Positions 49,582-62,735 of a stretch of 64,000 nt of DNA are shown here, in pieces. How positions within the stretch are numbered: the first letter of the stretch is position 1; each line of letters opens with the position of its first letter. The position numbers and the translations under genes are program-made. The notes beneath the pieces are model-generated. The model was not told the origin of the DNA. It saw only the letters and a program-made list of their open reading frames with translations, and did not search any database. This DNA is from Lithospermum erythrorhizon (Eukaryota; Streptophyta; Magnoliopsida; Boraginales; Boraginaceae), in the NCBI GenBank assembly GCA_019722365.1, contig JADFUC010001380.1:682001-746000 (forward strand). The letters run 5' to 3'.

Positions 49582-52500
49582 ATGTCGGACGATGATCTCT
49601 GCAATTGTACTCCAACCCGTCTCATCGAATTCCTCATTCAATCCGCTTATGTATATATCAAAACTGGACAATCTTTTTGGGACATATTAGTTATAAACTT
49701 ATTTTTTAATTTAATCGAGATATTTTTAGTCAACATACCTTCGAAACAATAATTCATTCAATTAACTTTATGTTTATATCAAAATAATAATAAAAAATTC
49801 GACAACATGTAATGCATACTGATAGCTAGAAATCATGTTTCGTGTTAATAACAAAATATTTTAATAGTTGTCGTTTGAGTATTTTTTTATTGTTAATTCA
49901 AAACTCGCAGTATATTTGATAAATGCTTTGTGTAGGAACTGAAGCTCTCTCCGATTGTTAAATACTCGGCGTTTTCGATTTTCGCAGATCGCTTTTATCC
50001 CTCCGTTGCAAGGTTACTTGTTTTTCTAGACTTAATTTTTTGTTTAAAATATTTGTCATTAGCGTAGAAATTGTATTTTTACGTTTTGATGTATTTTTGA
50101 TTATTTTTTGTTATTAAATTATCAACCAACCAATTATATAGTTTTAACTAATTTGTTTATATTTTCAATGTATTTTTTTACTATTTTTATTTTTTAACTT
50201 GTCACGTAATGCGAATGGTAGAAGGCAGTAAAAGGAATGAGAAGTATTGTGTTTGACAGTTTCGGTTTTTGCTTCACGGTTTTTGTGTTCGATACTTGTA
50301 ACGTTGAGGTGGAGCATGGAATTTGAATTGAGAAAATAATACTTGATTTTGAAAAGATCGACTGGTTTTGAATTTTGATGGTTGACTCGTTTAAGAAATA
50401 TTATCGAGTTTTGAATTTTTAAGCATTAAATTGGAATTAAGGAAATAATATGTGTTGGAATTGCATTTGGATATTGCAATGGTAATGTGTTACTGGTTCC
50501 TTCTCTTCTACACGTTTTTCGTATTAAATACTCGCAATGTTGAACGTGAAGCATGGAATTGGAATTGAGAAAATAATACATGTTCGAATTGAATTTTTCT
50601 GTATTGCAGTGGTAGTGTGTTACTGTTTGGTTTTTTGCTACGTGATTTTCGTTTGGATATTTATAATGTTGGATGTAGAGCCTGAGATAGGAATCGAGAA
50701 AATTATGTATGTTGTAATTTGAATTTGGATATTGCAATTGCATCATCGAGCCTTGAGTTCTGAGTATGTAGGATGTCAGTTAGCAGAGCAATGATCTGTT
50801 GAGTATTATTGAGCTCGGATTCTAGAGTGTGTTCGTTAATTTTGGTTGATCGGACATTGTTTTGTTTGGAGAAGGTTACTTGTGCTTTTGTCGAAATGAT
50901 TTCTGGTCGATGAACAATTATTTCGAAAAATGGTACTAAGTTATTTGAGTGATCCGTAGGGTAACAGGCTAATAGCTGTTATTGCCAGTGAAGTTTAGTA
51001 TGCTCTGTTTATATATAGGATTGTGGAATTGGGAAAGAGAGTTTTATTAAAACTGAATTATGAAGATACTACTTGTTCCTTTACTCCAGCGATCATTTAA
51101 GTATGCATATTGCTATGTTATGTATACAAACGAAGATGGGTGTTTGGGTGTAACTTGTAGCTTTCTAAGTGTTAGATTATCTTATAGACTAATTACCTAA
51201 CTTCGAATTGTGAATTATATTCATCTTGTTCCGAAAGAATGGGAGAGAACAAAGGGGCTCGACACTGGCTTTTAGTGCCCTTGACAGAAAGCAAGCTGCA
51301 GCTGTTTGTTGTTATATCATTTTGGATCTCAAGCAAAGTATGAATACTGTGTAACCATTGTCCATAAACATTAGATGTTTCTATTGTGATAAGATCATTT
51401 CATTTTACTTGTAATTGCAGATTCATGATTCTCCTCCCATATCTGTTAAGGATTTGAAGAAACTGACAGACAAGTTTATTAAAGAGCAGCATTTTACTTC
51501 AAGAGACTTCTTGGATGCTGTAAGCTAGCTCTTCCCAGAAACTACTTTCGACGATGCATATTCGTATTCATGTAAGAATTACAATGTTGAAAAGGAATGC
51601 TGCAGGAAGTGGTCTTACTGCAGGTACACGCCAGACTATTGGAGTATTTTCTATTACAGAGTCACCTAGACGTGAAGTATATTCTTGTTGGAACAATTAT
51701 CATCTCGTTGGTGGCCAATAGTCTTATATTATTTATATTTTTCAAGGTATTGGAATTCGAAATTGGTACATCAAGAATTGCATTTGTTTTCCTTGATGAG
51801 CTTGTTAAAGAATTCAAGTGAGTTTCTCGCTAAGGTTAAGTTAAAAGTTTCCTTGTTACTGTTCTGATCTATTAAAGTTTCATCCAGTTGTGGTAACGTT
51901 CTAAAATTCATAGTTGTAAGTTTCTTCTCCTTGTGTTAACGTTTTTCCACTCGACTTGCTACATGTTTCCTCCTATCCTCTGCTTTATTTCAGGGCAGTG
52001 GCTTGCATAGGAGAGTATCTGAGTTTCGAATCATGCATGGATGTCATGGATCTGCTTTATGAGGAGGAGGAGGAAACATCATCCTTCTCTCCCCGAACTT
52101 TGGCTGCATCTGTATTGGCATGTTCCCTTCAATCCCTTGGTCTCATACTAACATTAAACTTAATAGTAATTTATTTCCTAGTTCAGAAATGATTTTAGGG
52201 GTCTTGCAGGTTGCTGCCTATGCTATTACAGTACCCATACAAAGGTGGGAATTCCCTGTAATTCCTTGGGGTAAGTGTTCATAGTTCATACTAATCACTA
52301 TAATCTTATTAATTCTCTTCAGAAAACTTGCTTTGATCAGCTTACTTAATTGGGTTGGCAGTTGGCACATAACCAATGTAACTGAAACTGTGGCAATCAT
52401 TGTTAATCAACCACAAATTCTAAACATCCAAAACATCATATGGTAGTCATGTGACCAATTTTACCTATGGTAGATTAATCTCTACAATATTATTGTATTT

Positions 52501-52834
52501 GTGGCTGATATAATACTGAAAATATTGAGGGGACATTTCTGAGAATTATGCTTATAATAAAAGCTACAACTTACTAGAAAGCATCTTGATGAAGGGGAAA
52601 AGAGAGGTTAAACCTTCCATGTTACTATAACATATGTGGTGTAGCCTCCTCACTCGTGAGTCATGAAGATAAAGCTTTTTGTAGCAATCTTGATTCATTT
52701 ATTCAAATCTGTTGCAGCCTAACATTAAATTTCTACTTTCTTTTCCTTTTTATTCAGTGAAGTTTGTGGCATCTTGCAACGAGGACGACGTTATGGAGAT
52801 GGTTAGGAAGATTTTGAAGCATGTGTTTGGTTGA
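49582..52834 (+). CDS. CYCJ18: Cyclin J18-like protein
   Basis: CYCJ18 is a plant-specific cyclin; its kinase partner is not settled. Nine exons join perfectly into 231 codons: 49582-49650, 49936-50012, 51238-51337, 51421-51519, 51606-51623, 51747-51817, 51994-52117, 52210-52270 and 52758-52834. They read MSDDDLCNCTPTRLIEFLIQ, then ELKLSPIVKYSAFSIFADRF; WLLVPLTESKLQLFVVISFW with IHDSPPISVKDL; RDFLDA, the 18-base exon EVVLLQ and VLEFEIGTSRIAFVFLDELV; then VACIGEYLSFESCMDVMDLL, LAASVL, VAAYAITVPIQRWEFPVIPW and VRKILKHVFG. This is the cyclin-box fold at the usual length of about 234. The intron after LAASVL appears to use a GC donor (GCATGT at 52118). A GT donor six bases earlier would drop Val-Leu but keep the frame. 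Start chosen at the first ATG in frame. Confidence 0.93.
50225..50745 (+). repeat. Tandem repeat (~127 bp) in cyclin J18 intron 2
   Basis: Four diverged units are marked by GGAATTGAGAAAATAATAC-like blocks at about 50325, 50433, 50561 and 50690. Each is followed by GAATT..ATTTTGCAATGGTA and GTGTTACTGGTT-like stretches. Spacing is about 110-128 bp. It occupies much of the 1.2-kb second intron. Confidence 0.75.
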
Positions 52835-54148
52835 ACTTCAGAGGCTGTAAAATTTACTGTTCATGTACAGATTGAAGATTAAAGTTCTACAATGATCAAT
52901 TTGGATGGTAATCTTTTAATAGACCCAAGATAATCTCTAAAAAAATTAGTTTCAATTAGTCTTTACCTGACCATCTTAGTATCTTCAAGTATGGTGATAC
53001 ATTTAGACACTAAACTATCCGTTTATGGATGCATCTAACAATAAACCTCTACTATCGTTTAGTTTAACATTAAATTTGATAAGTAACCATCTTGGCTTTT
53101 GATAATAAGCTATGCATCCAATCTTTGTTGCATTGGAACTTTAGTATTCAATTGATCCATAACTGACACATAATGTAAAATCACATTCAAAATACTGTAT
53201 GATGTGTTTCGTATATCTTTCATCTTCTGAAATACGTGATTATATAAATAAATAAAAATATCTTTTCATAATAATTGATTATTTATATTTTTAATATACA
53301 TTTTATAACTTCGATATAATATTTTACGTTTCGATGTGAAACTTTACAATTTCAATATAACTTTTCACCGTCGTTTAATAAAATAATTTTAAATAGCAAT
53401 TATTTATTTTGAAATGGAAAGAATACTATATATATAACTAATTAAGTTGAAAATTTAAAAAATCAATTATTAAAATTCAAAATTTAAAAATTTTCATTAA
53501 AAAAAGGAGTATTATATCGAATAGTTACTCATGTAAAATTAGTGTAAAGAAATTTTATTTTTACATTATTAATTATGACACTTCAATCCTTTGTTATTTA
53601 TTTTTCCACGTGTCATTATCACTTATCGAAATACAAAAATAATTCACAATAAAAATACGGTGAACCCCACATTGGATTCTCCTGTGTAAAGTGCATTTGA
53701 CAAAACAGTCCTCTCAACAAGACAAACCTCACCACCTCTTAATTGCTTTCTGGCCGCAGATTTTGAAGACAAATATACCCTAGAATATGATATATCTCGA
53801 TAAAAGGGAATCTAAATCTCAACTACCCCACCAAAACATATTAATAAATGACCCCAAATGTGTACATAGATTTATTGAATGCTTGAGGGTGTATAAACCC
53901 ATCAAGTACACAAACAATTAACAAAGTAAATTCATCAATCCAGAGAAAGAAAAACATGAAAGACATCATGACATGGGGGAAGGGGGGGTAAAAGTAGGAA
54001 ATATGTACAAAACCCCATCAAATCAACAATCATATCACCCACCTCAACAAATTTATGCACCCTTTTTTCTTGTTCACATGACAAAAAAAGAATTTATAGG
54101 TGACACTAAATGATCGTGTAACGTAGAATGCGAAAACTATGAAATGCC
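52835..54148. other. Intergenic DNA between convergent cyclin J18 and XTH genes
   Basis: Both flanking genes end here, so it contains their 3' untranslated and polyadenylation regions. The middle (53200-53680) is AT-rich and low in complexity. No further gene is seen. Confidence 0.5.
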
Positions 54149-56193
54149 TCAAACAGAGGATGTCCCGGGATGGTTTGACTTGTTCCGGCGGTGTTTTTTG
54201 CCATGACGGTGTCTAGCGCCACCAAATGTCACTGGATCAAAGCCTCGGAGACGTTCAGCTTCCTTAGGATCAAGGACACATTCGGTTAGAGGAACCTTGT
54301 ACCGAGTACGATCATAACAATATGAATACTGCATAAGCTTCTTCCTGTACTTCTCCATTTTAACTCTTTCTGGCGAGGATATACCGGTAGGGATCGAGTC
54401 CAATGCCGCACCATAATCGCAACTGGGAGATTGCTCGATAGGATCCACAGCGCAACCATGAAGGACGAAGTCAGAGAATTCAGCAATGTAAGGTGCATAT
54501 TTGTAATTGACTCTGTATCTCCCTCCATTAGTGGCCCAGTCAGACCCATCCCATATGGTTGCATACAGAGACATAGGTTTAGAAGGGAAGTCCCCACCCA
54601 TGGCCTCTGTCCTTTTGATTTCGCGTATAGGAACATCATCGACATAAAAACTGCAAGTTAATAACAAACACAATCAAACAAGTGAAAATAGTACAAAAGC
54701 TTATTCCATAACATGTGGGACAAGCATCAATAACCCACTTATGAGTTCACGTTTTATGAGCAACTGATGAGATATCCTTTCCCACCCACAAAAAATAAAT
54801 GTGTGGGACTAGTTTAAATTTCAGGTTAACACAATTGTTCTATCCATATAAGAATGAAGACCCAATGTATACCCCATCCTAATTTAATTTAACTCGAATG
54901 TTTTTTTAACCATTATTCATTCAGATGATATCAAACCACCCCCCTACCCCGCTTAGGCGGGAGACTCTTGGGACATGTTAATGTTATTCATTCAGATTAC
55001 CTTTTTATCAAAATATTCACATGCACATAGATTGGTTTTACAAGTTTGATCTACTGCATCATATAGTAAAAACATAAACTATCGAAAGAACGGGTAAAAG
55101 GTTTAGCTTTCTTACATAATGTGGTTTTCGGTCCAAAGGATACTATACTGATGATAATCTTCAGAGGGATCAAACCAAAGCCCATATCTTTCTTCTCTTC
55201 CAACATTTGTGCTTCCATTTCCATAAACATTTGTCTGAATCCTCCAATTTTTACCCCTTATATTCCCCAAGAATTCGAAGTCTATTTCATCATGGTTCTT
55301 CTCAAAGATTTCACTATTTGACATCTGTGCATCAATTAATCAACATTAAGTACATGTATTTTAATTAGTCAACATTTCAAAGGTGCAATCTTTTTTGCTT
55401 TTCTGATGGATCTAATTAATTTCATACATAATCACTATGATTTATCACAGAAGGTAAAAAAAAAACTAGTATAAAATATCATTATACAATCTTTTTATTG
55501 CTGGATTTATCACTAATCAATAAACTCTAACTAAAGGCAATTCATTCTCCAAATTCACATGGAACACTTTGACTAGACATGTATAGCTAGCACACAAAAG
55601 ATTCATTTTTTTCCTTTTTCTTATACAAAGAAACAATATTTATATTATTGATTATAATCAAACACAATAAAATCTCAAAACTTACATAAAATGCAACCAC
55701 AACTCCAGCAGTGTAATCTGCTGGAAGCTTTATAGAAGCACTGAAGAACCCATGAAGGTATAAATCCTGAGAGACAAATCCAGACCCTGAATGCAAAAAC
55801 CAAACATACCAAATTCAACAAAAAGTAATGAACTTTAATAAATTAATCATTCCAGTTCATGTGCTTAACATAAGTGAAAACCCAACATAGTGTAACACTG
55901 ATTGGAGAGGTTGTATTCATATAACCGACCCGCTTCGTAGAATAAGTATTGGTTTTTGTTACAATAAATTAATCATTCATATAAAAGAACATAAAAATAT
56001 ATCAACCTGTTCTTTCATCTAAAGATAAATGAGCAGTTTTTCCATCTTTAAGAACCATGAGATTATTATCCCCAAAGAGATGAGTGTACCCTTCATCAAA
56101 CGACAAGATTGGTAGATTTCTTGATGACCCAGAAACCAATACAACAACAAAACATACTAATACCAATTGAACAAGAATTTGAAAATTCATCAT
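54149..56193 (-). CDS. Xyloglucan endotransglucosylase/hydrolase, group III (XTH27/28-like)
   Basis: XTHs (GH16) cut and rejoin or hydrolyse xyloglucan in the cell wall. Exons are 56193-56007, 55786-55686, 55324-55116 and 54650-54149. All junctions are GT-AG and sum to 332 residues without a break. A signal peptide occupies residues 1-22 ([20 protein letters not shown]). [20 protein letters not shown] follows. The active-site block [11 protein letters not shown] (nucleophile and acid/base Glu) is at the start of exon 3, with an N-glycosylation sequon NGS in YGNGST a few residues after it. The C-terminal XET domain has conserved cysteines ([25 protein letters not shown]) and the Arg-Tyr pair RTRYKVP. 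The tail is long and basic ([12 protein letters not shown]). DFEFLGN in place of the common DIEFLGT, and the long tail, favour group III-B (XTH27/28). No defect seen. Confidence 0.95.
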
Positions 56194-56229
56194 TTTTATT
56201 GTTTTTGCTTTAGGAAAAAATTATGTAAA

Positions 56230-56420
56230 AGGGGTATTAAATATTAAATAAAGATAAGTTGAGAAGTTTATGAGGAAGGGAAAATATACAAAATATAAAT
56301 AAATAAAGAGGCGTATAGAATAAGGAAAAAGATGAAAGAAGTAGAGACAGTAGAGAGGGAGAGAGAGGTTTGTAATGAGAAAAAAGGCAAAGAGAGAGTG
56401 TGGTTATGAGAAGGAAGACA
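56230..56420 (-). promoter_or_regulatory. XTH core promoter / leader region
   Basis: Read on the minus strand the region has CT-rich runs (CTCTCTCTTTGCC, CCTCTCTCTCCCTCTCTACT; 56345-56400) followed by a TATA-like TTATTTATATTTTG near 56290-56310, about 100 bp before the ATG. Pyrimidine patches near the core are common in plant promoters. Confidence 0.4.
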
Positions 56421-59400
56421 AAAGAGGTGAGTGTGTTTTATTGGTGGTGATTAGACAAGTATGAGCTGTCTTAACATAACAAATATTTTCACATGGAAAG
56501 AATATTTATGTAGAGAAATTGTCAATTTTTTTATTTTAATGTTTGATTGGAAGGGATGTTTTTTTTTTTTTACGATCTCAAAATTGATTTATGTTTTTAA
56601 TTTGAACAAAGTAACTATTACTAACAAAAAGCATTGATGCATATATTATATATATATATATATCAAAAAATAGATATTTAAAAGTACGTTATTATTAAAA
56701 TGATAGTTTTGATTATGGATAATTTTATCTCAATGAGAAAATTAATGAGTTAATAAAATAACTTAGTGGAAGAAAGTTCATGCTACTGACTAGAAAGTTT
56801 TTGGTTCGAAACTCATCTCATTGCTAATTACTAATTATAAAAAAATTAAGAAAATATTTAGGGTTAACGCGAGTAGGCCGGGAATATTGACCATGAAAAG
56901 AATGTCTCAAATTCAAGCTCTTGCAATGACAAGGATCAATTTTATAATTTTTTTTAATCAAAATCAACAAATTTTGAAACCTTAATTGCATAATTTTGAA
57001 ACAAATCAAAATTATTATAATAAATTATCAACGGTATCATACATGACAAATACTAGCATTTGATATATTATTAATAAATATTACTCCGTATATAACATAT
57101 ATAAACTTAAATGAATTCAAAGTTCAAATGATTACTCAATATATAATATAAAATAAATAAAAAAGTTTCAAGAAAAAATCTAATGCTTTAATATTTCCTG
57201 TGTGTTGGTTTATAGAAAGGATGGCCCTCTATAACGACTTGTTTGGCGTACTATGAGGGTTTATCCAGCATTGTTCGGTTGGATTTGTTGTAAATCCCTC
57301 AATCTTAAAAATAGTCTTATTTAATTTTGAATGTTTAAAATAATTTATTTATTTTTTATAATGATGATGATCAAGCTAATTGAAATACAGAGTATAATCT
57401 TAACATTGAAAAAAATAACAATATCATTTTAATAGTAAAATGTGTTTAAATTGCGTAGACTCTGTGAGCAAGAAAGGAAAGCCACTCATCAAATTCAAAT
57501 GTATGAACATGATTTTTAAAAGTGGAAACTATATATTCAGAGTTAATGATTTGTTATATGAGTCACAGGTGAGCTAGTAAAGAGAAGTCAACATTAGATA
57601 GGAAAATACAGATAGAAGAAAACGAGGAATGAAATAAATATCTACATGACTTCAAGGACTTGTGAAATTTCATCAAATAGTTCTTAACAAATAATTATAC
57701 ATGAGTATTTTCATTTTTGTATGTAGTGAATATACTTCATTTATATTTTTTCATTAATTATCCTTTTACTTATAATTACAAACAAATTTGTTTTGTAACC
57801 GAAATATTACTTGCAAATGCAATAACAAAGTCTCTATTTCAAATTCTTATAATAATAAAGGATGATTTTTTTTAAAATTAATTTTGTTGTTAAATCCACC
57901 ATAAGTAATTTAGTTGCTCCTTTATGAAAGAAAATGGTTATGATTAGAGGAAATTAAAAACAATGATAAATAATGATTACTGAAGCAAAAAGAGGTGATA
58001 CTTTTTCCTTACTTTACAGTTTCCACTAGTATATTCATTTCTTTATTTAATAGTTTGTGCATGTAAAAAGATATCCTATAAATGCAGTGGAATAAATAAA
58101 TGAAGAAAATGATGAGAATTGCATGCGTGGCAAAAGCCACCGCCCTAGCCGCCGCTTCCTTTCGCACCGAAAAGCCCACAAACTCCACAACTTCACACAT
58201 TTCTCTTTGGAAATGTTATGCTCTACGCTCTTTGTGGACAACAAAAATGGGACAACATTAAATGATACGAGTAGTCAACAAATAAAATAAATACAGTATA
58301 TATTATCAATTTTTCATATAATGAACTATAAAAAATAGAAAAAGAATGAGTAGCCAATCAGAAAGCAGGATATACTTATAGTCTTATATCATACTTCGTA
58401 TATTATTTCAATTTTGTATTATTAATATTATTCACTTTTTTTAGATATATAATATAATGATTTAAACAAATTTTTTAAATTGTGCCTCCAACAATTTGAG
58501 ACTCATATATGAACAATTTTCTTACGGATATATACAATGATAAAATTACTTGAAATAGATTGGATATCCAGAATTTATGTTTGATGGCAGCCAGTGATAA
58601 TGAAGTTTCGGCTTTAAGTGAAGGCGTGATCTTTGATTCCCAGGTGTTTGAACTTTTAAATAAAAACGTTATGATTATTTATTTTTAAATTATCGGATCG
58701 AGATATAGAGCGTTTAATCTAGCATTCTCTTTTAACCCCAAATTTTTTATAAAAACTGAAAAATGCATTGTTTATCCGTGTTCTGGCTCGTCAGAGATGT
58801 GGTGGGGAATGTTTGATGAGGTGTAAGTGGGGTCGTCAGACGTCATTTTATTAGCCGTTAAAAGTGGGAGGCTCCAACCAGATTTAATGGGTGAAATCAG
58901 TTGTCATCTTTGCTGCTCAGTTGACGCCGTTGATGTTGGCTAATTACCTTGACTTTTTTTACCTTGCTCAAGTAGATTGAAGTCAAAGGAAAAAGAGATC
59001 TTATCTCTAAAAACATTATGAAGCTAGTGTTGTTGATGAACCGATTCAGAAACCGATTCGGAAGCCAGGTCCGGTCAGCGATCAGAAAATACATCACAAG
59101 GTCATCCCGGACTGATAGGGTCGATTATCGATTCGATATTAGGATGAGAATCCCCGGCAGGATCCGGTAGAATTTGTTATAAATTGAAACAAAATGCCCC
59201 CACTCCATTTTAGGCTTTTTAGTCTTGCGCGCTCCCACTCATAAAACTTCCTTAGTCCGATGACTACGATGCACCAACCTTTAACTTCGTCGGTGCGCTT
59301 CCACTCACTTCTCTTTCCCCTTCCTTTAGTTTTTTGTTCGCAGTTCTATACCGCCACTGTCGATCCGCCTCCTCGCTCTTGTTTTGTTGGTCCGCGCCAC

Positions 59401-62240
59401 GTCCGCTTTCACTGCTGTTATTTTTGATTCTTAATTAATTAATTAATTATTAAAAAAAAGCCCACCCAATTCGAAATTTTTTTTGTTTTGATTTGGCAGT
59501 ATCTTGGAGATGATGAAATTTAAATGTGAGCGATTTATCAAGCCAGCTTTGTATCAAACAAGCCTTTAGCGGCAATCTCTTTGAAAGTTATGAATCGGAA
59601 AACCATTAAAACTCCTTTCAATAATCAGGTGGCATGTCTATGAGTTTTAATGTTTCAAAAGCAGAGATTTTGTTCTTAGATTGTTGTAAAAATGTTGTGC
59701 AAAGGCTTGAGACAGACAGAGATTGAATGGAGTTAAATAGGTGTTAAATGGAGTTCAGCTTAGGTCTAAAAATGGCTATTTTCGACCCCATCGAGACCTA
59801 AATCGAGATCTTGGGGTATTCTGATTGAGTCTTCAAAGCGATCCGTGAGACGCCGTTGAGACACCATGCGAGCATATGGTCATGATGGTCCGACTTAAAA
59901 AATATTTCAGCCGTTATAACTCGATTTTGACGATTCAAATGCGTTGGAGAAAGCTCTTTTCAGACGCCCCCAAGAAAATGAGGTCAGCTTTGGGAATTTC
60001 ATATTTTTGACAAATATCATTGTAAGATAAATATATTTTGATAAGCGTTTGTCAAAAAATGCTCTTATTTAAAAGCTTGATCGAATCGAAAGCAGTAAAG
60101 ATTGAGCCATGACTTGTACTGAGATTCAGAACTGCTTTCGAGGCTTCGTCTCTTCCGATCTTGATTAACAGCCAACTCTTCTTCATTACTTCTTTAGTAC
60201 TTTCGCGGCCGATTGAATGATCATTTCTTAAGTCTTTAGCGATAAGACGTTCTTTTCTTTAAGAACTGTGATCCTCGATGACTAGTGGTGGTTGATCATG
60301 CGTCATCGTCACCCCTTGTTTGAGCCGCTAAGCTCATCGATGACAAAAGCGTCTTTAAAATTTCGTGACATTTCTTCATTGTCTTGTGCGCGATCTTTGT
60401 GCTTGCCCGGTATGGCCTTTATCGTCTGCGTCAGAAACCTTTTTTCGCATGTTTTATGGAATAAAGCGGCTTGAGCAAATGTTAGATAGTAAATCAATAT
60501 TTAAGTCATCATTAAAACAAGGTGTACGGACTCGTAGTCCAACACTAACCATGATAAAATAAAGATCAAATAAGTTATTGAACAAATCAAATGATAGTAT
60601 GATTATCCCTTTTTTTATAGAAAATTGTATTAAGTATTGTGCTATTTTAAATTTTGATAACGTTTTCTTAATTTTGAATTTAAATATTTTTTAATATTAT
60701 TTTGAGAAAATAATGTATTTACTATCAATTGAATAACCATAATTCATATCAAAGTCGTATTTGTCAATAAAGATCGCAAATTATATTAATATTGATTATT
60801 GAAAAAATAAATTTGACAATCTATCTGAGTATGAGGTAATAACTTTTTTGGGGTGTTTGGTCTCTAATTTTTACAAGTCTTCTTTTTGATACTTTAAAGT
60901 TTGTTAAGTTTAATGATGAAAAACAAATCGAATAATTTTTTAAAGATGAACATCATATATATTTGAATATCAAAAGAAGCTCAACTATATAATGAAACGA
61001 ATGAATACATTAATAACTAGCAATAACCTAGAGAAACAAATATTCGTAAGTCGTATGACTTCAATTCACAGCCAAAATGACCTAATAAAATAGGCTAATG
61101 ATTTTTATACTTCAAAATTTGATTATGATACTCTACTTTTTATTATTTTTCATCAATATTTATACTAAAATGAAATGTCATTATCATATAATGGAATGTA
61201 AAAATTATTGATCATAAAATATTGATGGCCTTTGTTAGTTTTCTTCAATTTGCATGGACTATAAATAAATATGTCTATAAGGGATGCATTTTGTTGCCTG
61301 AAACTTGGGTCTGCATGTAGTTCACATTATCCCATGACCCATGGGGCATTGGATTGTGAACTAGTGATGCTTTATGTTGCATTGTGACCTGTACCTTGAT
61401 ATTATACCCTTAACATGTGAGTTATAAATTCAAGAGCAAAAGCATCCCTAAAGAGAAAAGTAAAGTATAAGTCATGGATCAACTAGTGATTTGTGCTATC
61501 GGATATTGTAGGGCATGCACAAATAGTGTGGTAAACGAGTCCTATTCAGAAGATATGAGTAACTTGATCGATACTTTATACTCTTTTAAATATTAAGATA
61601 TTGATTTTATGATTTGATATTATATTGATGTACACATTCAAATTATATATTTGAAAATTGAGTATCAAGCGAGTAAATAGTTAAAAAATCTATTTATTTC
61701 TTCAAAATATGTTTGAGATTTTAAATGAGTAGCATTTCAATCAGTCTCGTATATATGTATTTTAGTGAATCAACTATTCACAACTCAATGTCGATCAATA
61801 CTTTTTATTTAAATTAATCCAACTTAATTATTAAATGGCACGACAAACAATGTGTATTTCTATTTGATATCGAACAATAACGAATTATCCAACCCACCAA
61901 GAAGCTGGCTCAGGTCCATAAAGGTTATGAACATGGTTGGGCTGAATCACTTCTAAATATCATTTCCGACATGTCTAATTTATACACTACATATAAAGAG
62001 GTCCGATTAAACCTTGTAATTCGACTCAAATTTCAAAAATTAAGGTACTCTTGTTTAACATGAAGACAAATGAATCTTTTTTTCTTTCAAATCTAAACTT
62101 TTGATAACACTGTTTTGATTTAAAATTATCATGTATTTCATTCTTTGTTTTTATTTGAATGAGTTAATTCATTATTCAATTGAACACCACTTTGAATCTC
62201 GGTCATAAATTATCTCTAAACTAGTTATGGTTGGAGTTTA
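56420..62240. other. Intergenic DNA, no conserved gene recognised
   Basis: A B-box-like GGTTCGAAACTC (56803) suggests a SINE scrap. The word TTACTCCGTATATAAC occurs at 57081. Around 59000-60560 the base composition rises, but I could not assign a gene or transposon; a TTAATTAATTAATTAATTA run lies at 59432. From 60600 to 62240 the DNA is AT-rich and featureless to me. Confidence 0.45.
58009..58200 (-). CDS. Possible 63-residue protein with one membrane segment
   Basis: An isolated GC-rich patch in AT-rich DNA encodes, on the minus strand, MCEVVEFVGFSVRKEAAARA and then a hydrophobic run (AILIIFFIYLFHCIYRISFY) ending in a short charged tail. I do not recognise the family. A second frame overlaps it (58244-58047), so composition alone could explain the openness. 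No neighbour helps. Treat as a candidate. Confidence 0.25.
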   Translation of the reverse strand: MCEVVEFVGFSVRKEAAARAVAFATHAILIIFFIYLFHCIYRISFYMHKLLNKEMNILVETVK

Positions 62241-62249
62241 TCATAAACA

Positions 62250-62735
62250 TAAATTATGTTAACGAGTCGAAACCGGATCAATTCGTTAAGCAAATCGAAT
62301 CGATTCGTTAATCAACCGAATCGATCGTTAGATTCATAATCGGTTCGAAATAAAATCGTAAAAAACCGGTTCGTTAATCGATTCGCACAAAATCGTATGA
62401 ATTCGGCTCGTTAATCGAATCGCTACTCGCAAATCATTCGAATCGACTCGTAATCCGCTTAAACTATTTAGTATTAAGGTTATGTATATGTTTGGTATCT
62501 AATATCTAGTTAGTTTTAGATATTAACGAGCAATTATAACCGATTTCAACGAGTGATTAACGAGCAAGTACAAACCGATATAAAATGATCATTATAACCG
62601 ATTTTAACGAGTGATTAACAAGCGAGTACAAACGAATTACAAGTCATCGGTTCGAATTACAAAATGAACGAATAAACGAACCGGTTTAACTAGCGATTAA
62701 CGATTTGATCGGTTCACTAACATCCCTTAAACATA
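62250..62735. repeat. CG-rich fold-back element
   Basis: Dense words such as TTCGTTAATCGATTCG occur in the left half and their complements (GATTAACGAG, CGATTAACG) in the right half. The outer ends also pair: left TATGTTAACGAGTCGAAACC against right, reverse-complemented, TATGTTTAAGGGATGTTAG and GAACCGATCAAATCGTTAA. The block is far richer in CG than its AT-rich surroundings. It looks like a fold-back miniature element made of degenerate short repeats. Confidence 0.55.

Noticed and set aside
50426..50746. 106-codon minus-strand frame
   Set aside because: Produced by the tandem repeat in cyclin J18 intron 2; the translated repeats have no family resemblance.
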